Shown here piece by piece: positions 6,323 through 8,658 of a stretch of 8,658 nucleotides of DNA (position 1 is its first letter; the number at the start of each line of letters is the position of its first letter). Origin of the DNA: Candidatus Uhrbacteria bacterium RIFOXYB12_FULL_58_10 (lineage in GTDB: Bacteria; Patescibacteriota; Patescibacteriia; UBA9934; GWF2-40-263); assembly GCA_943357275.1 (NCBI GenBank), contig CALRGL010000046.1:1-8658 (forward strand). The letters run 5' to 3'. The translations under genes and the position numbers were made by a program. The notes below the pieces were generated by a model that did no database searches, was not told the origin of the DNA, and worked only from the letters and a program-made list of their open reading frames with translations.

Positions 6323-7948
6323 TTAGTTTCTTACCAGACTGACGGAATTCTCCCCTAAAATGACGAGAAAGTCAATGTTTGGCTCTGTAGCAAGGTTTTT
6401 ATAGTCTTCTGTGGAAATAGAGACCTCTTTTGGGACAACATCCCCACTAATCATCCATCCGGTTGTGCTCAGCATAACGTCCGCTTGAAGGAACTCTTTG
6501 AGCTTTTTGAGTTCCTCCGCACGTTGTCCATTGGTGAGATCGTAGATAACCGTATGTTTGTAGCCACGCGTTGCCGCGTTGCCGATTTTCATGACGTCAT
6601 AGCCATTGCCATTCAACAGTTGTGAGGCGGAGAACGCTAGGCCTGTGAGGTTTGTACCGTTTTGAATTTCGATGTTTGTGAAGGTTGGTTTTTGACTCTC
6701 TATTTTTGCAATAACGGTTTGTTCCACATCAGGTGTCCAAACTTCACTTGCAATTGTTTGAAGCGGTTTCCAGTCGTCGTTCTTTGGTAATAGGACGTAG
6801 GCACCGTTCAAGGTTGTGGCGTACAGCGGAGAAGTTTCTGACGCATCGATCACATGATGAACAATTTGGTCGGCTTGTAAGTTTTTGAGCTTGCTTGCAA
6901 GACGTGCCAGTTCCCACACACTCATGTTGGTTGAAATATTTTTCTTGAGCGTGCCAAGCATGCTTGTGATACGACTTGGATTCAAGAACGTTGACGCAGA
7001 AAGCAGTTTATCTTTTACAGCAAGTAAGATTTGTTGTTGTCGACGTGATCGAGCAAAGTCGGAACCTTGCCCGTTGTTTCCATGTCGAGAACGAACGTAG
7101 TTCAGAGCTGTTGTTCCGTCCATGTGCGTCCAGCCTTGCTTAAAGGTGAGAACCTCGAATCGACAGGAATAATTTGGAGCTGGCACAGAAGCGATGATTG
7201 TTTCGGTTGTCTTCTCAGAAGCAACTTCTGTTGTTTCTTCTGAGGCTGGTTCAATCGTTGTCTCTGGTTCTGGAATAGGTTCTGACGTTTCTGGAGCTAC
7301 TTCGTTTGTTTCACAGGTTTCCATTTCTTTTCCAACTGTTGGATATTCTGCGTCCGTGAAGGCTTGATCCACATAAACATCGAGTCCGCCAATGTTGTCG
7401 ACGAATTCTGCAAACCCATCGAAGTCCACACGAAGGAAGTACTGAATGTCTTGATCTAACACTTCGCCAATGACTTGTTTGGAAAGTATCGGACCTTCAC
7501 CCTCGCCTTTAAGTTCTCCGTAAGCATTTGCATGATTGACTTTCTGATATCCGTAATCAGGAATAGGAACGGTCATGTCGCGTGGAAGTGAGAGAAGTCC
7601 GATTTTTTCTGTGGAAGGTTGATAACTGGCAAGGATGATTGTGTCGGAAAGTTGTGGACCTTCATGGCCGTATCCACCAACACCAAGCAAAAGAATGTTC
7701 ACACGGTCTTCTTGCTCGCCGTTTAGTTTGCGTTCACCGGATTGAACAAATTGTTTGATGTTAGAAAAAAACGACGGACGTTCATCGCCTTGCGTGGCAG
7801 GTGCAGTTGAATAGGAAAACACAACTCCAACCGTTGCCGCAATAACGACTAGAAAGACAAATGGACGTACAAAAAAAAGAAAAGGAGAGCGTTTCGCTCG
7901 GCCAAGTTCGTACTTCTCTTTCAAAAAATCAATTTGAGGTTTCTCCAT
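6323..7948 (-). CDS. LytR-CpsA-Psr (LCP) family protein with C-terminal LytR_C domain
   Basis: LCP proteins transfer lipid-linked glycopolymers such as teichoic acids or capsule to peptidoglycan on the outer face of the membrane. The 541-residue product has a basic cytoplasmic N-terminus, one membrane helix (about 22-45) and an extracellular LCP catalytic domain (about 82-320). Family landmarks are ILLLGVGG (85-92), LSDTIILAS with Asp102, SLPRDM with Arg123, VNHANAYG (137-144), DNIGGLDV (184-191), YVRSRHG with Arg286 and Arg288, and DFARSRRQQQ (297-306). A LytR_C domain covers about 422-535 (IEIQNGTNLTGLA). The LCP domain is interrupted at about 208-262 by a Glu/Thr/Pro/Ser-rich insert flanked by the only two cysteines, Cys212 and Cys262. 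No Shine-Dalgarno is visible before ATG 7948, and the likely promoter implies a leader of only about 10 bases. It is monocistronic, with its own terminator. The acceptor polymer in this organism cannot be deduced. Confidence 0.93.
   Translation of the reverse strand: MEKPQIDFLKEKYELGRAKRSPFLFFVRPFVFLVVIAATVGVVFSYSTAPATQGDERPSFFSNIKQFVQSGERKLNGEQEDRVNILLLGVGGYGHEGPQLSDTIILASYQPSTEKIGLLSLPRDMTVPIPDYGYQKVNHANAYGELKGEGEGPILSKQVIGEVLDQDIQYFLRVDFDGFAEFVDNIGGLDVYVDQAFTDAEYPTVGKEMETCETNEVAPETSEPIPEPETTIEPASEETTEVASEKTTETIIASVPAPNYSCRFEVLTFKQGWTHMDGTTALNYVRSRHGNNGQGSDFARSRRQQQILLAVKDKLLSASTFLNPSRITSMLGTLKKNISTNMSVWELARLASKLKNLQADQIVHHVIDASETSPLYATTLNGAYVLLPKNDDWKPLQTIASEVWTPDVEQTVIAKIESQKPTFTNIEIQNGTNLTGLAFSASQLLNGNGYDVMKIGNAATRGYKHTVIYDLTNGQRAEELKKLKEFLQADVMLSTTGWMISGDVVPKEVSISTEDYKNLATEPNIDFLVILGENSVSLVRN
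7199..7246 (-). repeat. imperfect tandem duplication inside the LCP low-complexity insert
   Basis: Two adjacent 24-base units encode ASEETTEV and ASEKTTET (residues 235-250). Five of the first six residues match in register, and the DNA units are also similar. The surrounding insert is rich in PET/PEP-like steps, so it probably grew by slippage or unit duplication. Confidence 0.5.
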
Positions 7949-7963
7949 AGCGGAAGTGTCATC

Positions 7964-7992
7964 AGTTTATCTCAGAAATGTCAATGAGGCAA
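7964..7992 (-). promoter_or_regulatory. possible promoter of the LCP gene
   Basis: On the minus strand TTGCCT (7987-7992) and TAAACT (7964-7969) are 17 bases apart, each 4/6 to consensus. The predicted start is near 7957, about 10 bases before the ATG. A perfect TTGACA also occurs at 7979-7984, but the hexamer at correct spacing (TGACAC) is poor. The exact promoter is therefore uncertain. Confidence 0.35.
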
Positions 7993-8003
7993 ATACAGAC
8001 AAT

Positions 8004-8047
8004 CTGCTGGTTACCTGGTTACCGGCCGGTAACCAGGTAACCAGCAG
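8004..8047. repeat. perfect 44-bp palindrome with nested 8-base repeats
   Basis: Two 22-base arms (8004-8025 and 8026-8047) are exact reverse complements with no spacer. Each arm contains two tandem copies of an 8-base unit (CTGGTTAC on the left, GTAACCAG on the right), flanked by CTG/CAG outside and CGG/CCG at the centre. It lies between the promoter-like sequences of two divergent genes, 11 bases left of the ATTTTTATTGAC stretch that carries the plus-strand -35. Candidate roles are a cruciform-forming operator for a dimeric or tetrameric regulator, a boundary element or a dispersed palindromic repeat. As a terminator it would serve no gene on the plus strand, since none ends here. Confidence 0.95.
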
Positions 8048-8059
8048 GAGGCATTTTTA

Positions 8060-8088
8060 TTGACTTTTTTTGATGCTCACCGTAAAAC
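8060..8088 (+). promoter_or_regulatory. probable promoter of the right-hand membrane protein gene
   Basis: TTGACT (8060-8065, 5/6) and TAAAAC (8083-8088, 4/6) are separated by 17 bases, with a T-rich upstream and spacer region. Transcription would start near 8095, giving a leader of about 130 bases before ATG 8227. The 44-bp palindrome ends 12 bases before the -35, a suitable position for a regulator acting on this promoter. Confidence 0.5.
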
Positions 8089-8154
8089 GTGGGGGTTGTT
8101 TGGCATGGTGCCGACAATCCTCGAATGAGGGAACTCTGGCGGATCGGTTGGGTG

Positions 8155-8206
8155 GTGAGAAATCATCAAGACCAACTCATCGCGCTTCTCACGTGTGAAA
8201 ACGCGT
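8155..8206 (+). other. structured segment in the leader of the right-hand gene
   Basis: Two hairpins overlap by 2 bases and so exclude each other. One pairs GTGAGAA (8155-8161) with TTCTCAC (8186-8192). The other is a 6-bp stem, ACGTGT (8191-8196) with ACGCGT (8201-8206), including one G-U pair and capped by a GAAA tetraloop, ending 9 bases before the Shine-Dalgarno. The stems are short and no known riboswitch was recognised. The same bases are also open in frame with the downstream gene. Confidence 0.3.
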
Positions 8207-8215
8207 CAGAAAAAA

Positions 8216-8220
8216 AGAGG
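8216..8220 (+). promoter_or_regulatory. Shine-Dalgarno sequence deciding the start at 8227
   Basis: AGAGG, preceded by an A-run (8210-8216), lies 6 bases before ATG 8227. This favours that start over the in-frame upstream ATG at 8125 and GTG at 8089, neither of which has a recognisable ribosome binding site. Confidence 0.65.
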
Positions 8221-8226
8221 TGTGAG

Positions 8227-8658
8227 ATGAAAGAAGATTTGGAAATTGAGGTTATAAACAGTGAACGCATCGATGAGGTACGACCAATCAGATACGGGGG
8301 AGTGAAAGCATTCCTAGGACTGATTCTGCTCGGACTTCTCGTCTATTCGATTGTCATTGCCATTGAGTGGGTTCAGCTTCCCAGAGCTGTTGAACCAGGA
8401 AAAGTGGCAGTGAGTGTCCTTTGGTTGTTTTTTTCTTTCTTAATTGTTTTCGAAACCGCAAGGTTCTTCATTCGTTGGATCTCGAAGTATCTAGATCAAA
8501 ACGTTCGTGGTTGGCGTCTTGCCTATGTGCGATGTGGCACACATGGATATCGGCATATTATTCTTGTCTCTCCACAGAACAATTTGAAATGGGTGACCAA
8601 CCAGCACAAGCATGTTGATCAGTTTCAAGATTGTAAGTGGCATGGATGTGTGTTTCCG
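8227..8658 (+). CDS. predicted two-helix membrane protein, N-terminal part (runs off right edge)
   Basis: The frame is open for 144 codons to the window end without a stop. Residues 1-26 are charged (MKEDLEIEVINSERIDEV). Two clear hydrophobic helices follow at about 27-48 (AFLGLILLGLLVYSIVIAIEW) and 58-82 (VAVSVLWLFFSFLIVFETARF), joined by a short polar loop. A basic and aromatic region follows (FIRWISKYLDQNVRGWRLAY) and then a His/Cys-containing stretch with Cys103, Cys136, Cys141 and several His. The charge pattern (acidic start, Arg/Lys after helix 2) fits both ends in the cytoplasm. The family is not recognised and the C-terminus is missing. The frame continues open upstream to 8086, so a longer protein starting at ATG 8125 (34 more residues) is possible. 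The gene is divergent from the LCP gene. Confidence 0.8.
   Translation, partial: MKEDLEIEVINSERIDEVRPIRYGGVKAFLGLILLGLLVYSIVIAIEWVQLPRAVEPGKVAVSVLWLFFSFLIVFETARFFIRWISKYLDQNVRGWRLAYVRCGTHGYRHIILVSPQNNLKWVTNQHKHVDQFQDCKWHGCVFP

Noticed and set aside
8004..8058. 44-bp palindrome plus T-run as an intrinsic terminator
   Set aside because: No plus-strand gene ends nearby, the T-rich run starts several bases after the stem, and the T-rich stretch is better explained as part of the downstream promoter.
1..8658. CRISPR array, tRNA, rRNA, transposase, integrase or toxin-antitoxin genes
   Set aside because: No regularly spaced repeats, cloverleaf-like sequences or recognisable mobile or defence proteins were found on either strand.

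Overview
The window reads as a gene-dense bacterial chromosome segment of moderate GC, most likely from a Candidate Phyla Radiation / Patescibacteria (Parcubacteria-like) genome. This is an inference from compact overlapping housekeeping genes, a TopA without zinc fingers, a competence-type DprA, a LytR-CpsA-Psr protein with a long acidic insert, and orphan small membrane-associated proteins. No sequence search was run. UGA acts as a stop codon (pth and dprA end in TGA), so the UGA-as-glycine code of Gracilibacteria/Absconditabacteria does not apply.

Layout. Bases 1-187 hold the start of a possible gene leaving the window leftward (1-85, minus) and a divergent promoter region. Bases 188-811 (plus) encode an unrecognised 207-residue protein with a charged helical N-terminal half and one short hydrophobic segment. 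It converges on topA, and the two share a bidirectional terminator hairpin (817-844) that also contains the topA stop codon. Bases 826-6107 (minus) form a compact cluster in transcription order der, pth, dprA, topA: a ribosome-assembly GTPase, a peptidyl-tRNA recycling enzyme, a single-strand DNA/RecA loader and a topoisomerase. Spacing is 23 bases between der and pth, an 8-base overlap between pth and dprA, and a 4-base ATGA overlap between dprA and topA, so one co-transcribed, translationally coupled operon is likely.

Upstream of der, 6108-6322 is non-coding. It contains a good -10 box (TACAAT) and, starting a few bases after the predicted transcription start, a 129-base imperfect inverted repeat (6132-6260) that can fold into one rod-like hairpin of about 48 base pairs. 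This is the most unusual structure in the window. Bases 6323-7948 (minus) encode an LCP-family cell-wall polymer ligase with a C-terminal LytR_C domain and its own terminator.

Bases 7949-8226 separate the LCP gene from a divergent plus-strand gene that runs off the right edge (8227-8658; two predicted membrane helices, not recognised). This gap contains a perfect 44-base palindrome (8004-8047) made of nested 8-base units, placed between two outward-facing promoter-like sequences. A structured leader follows for the right-hand gene.

No tRNA, rRNA, CRISPR array, transposase or phage gene was seen. I found no clear new multi-gene system. The observations most worth following are the der leader hairpin, the 44-base palindrome, the altered conserved motif in Pth and the cysteine-bracketed insert in the LCP protein.
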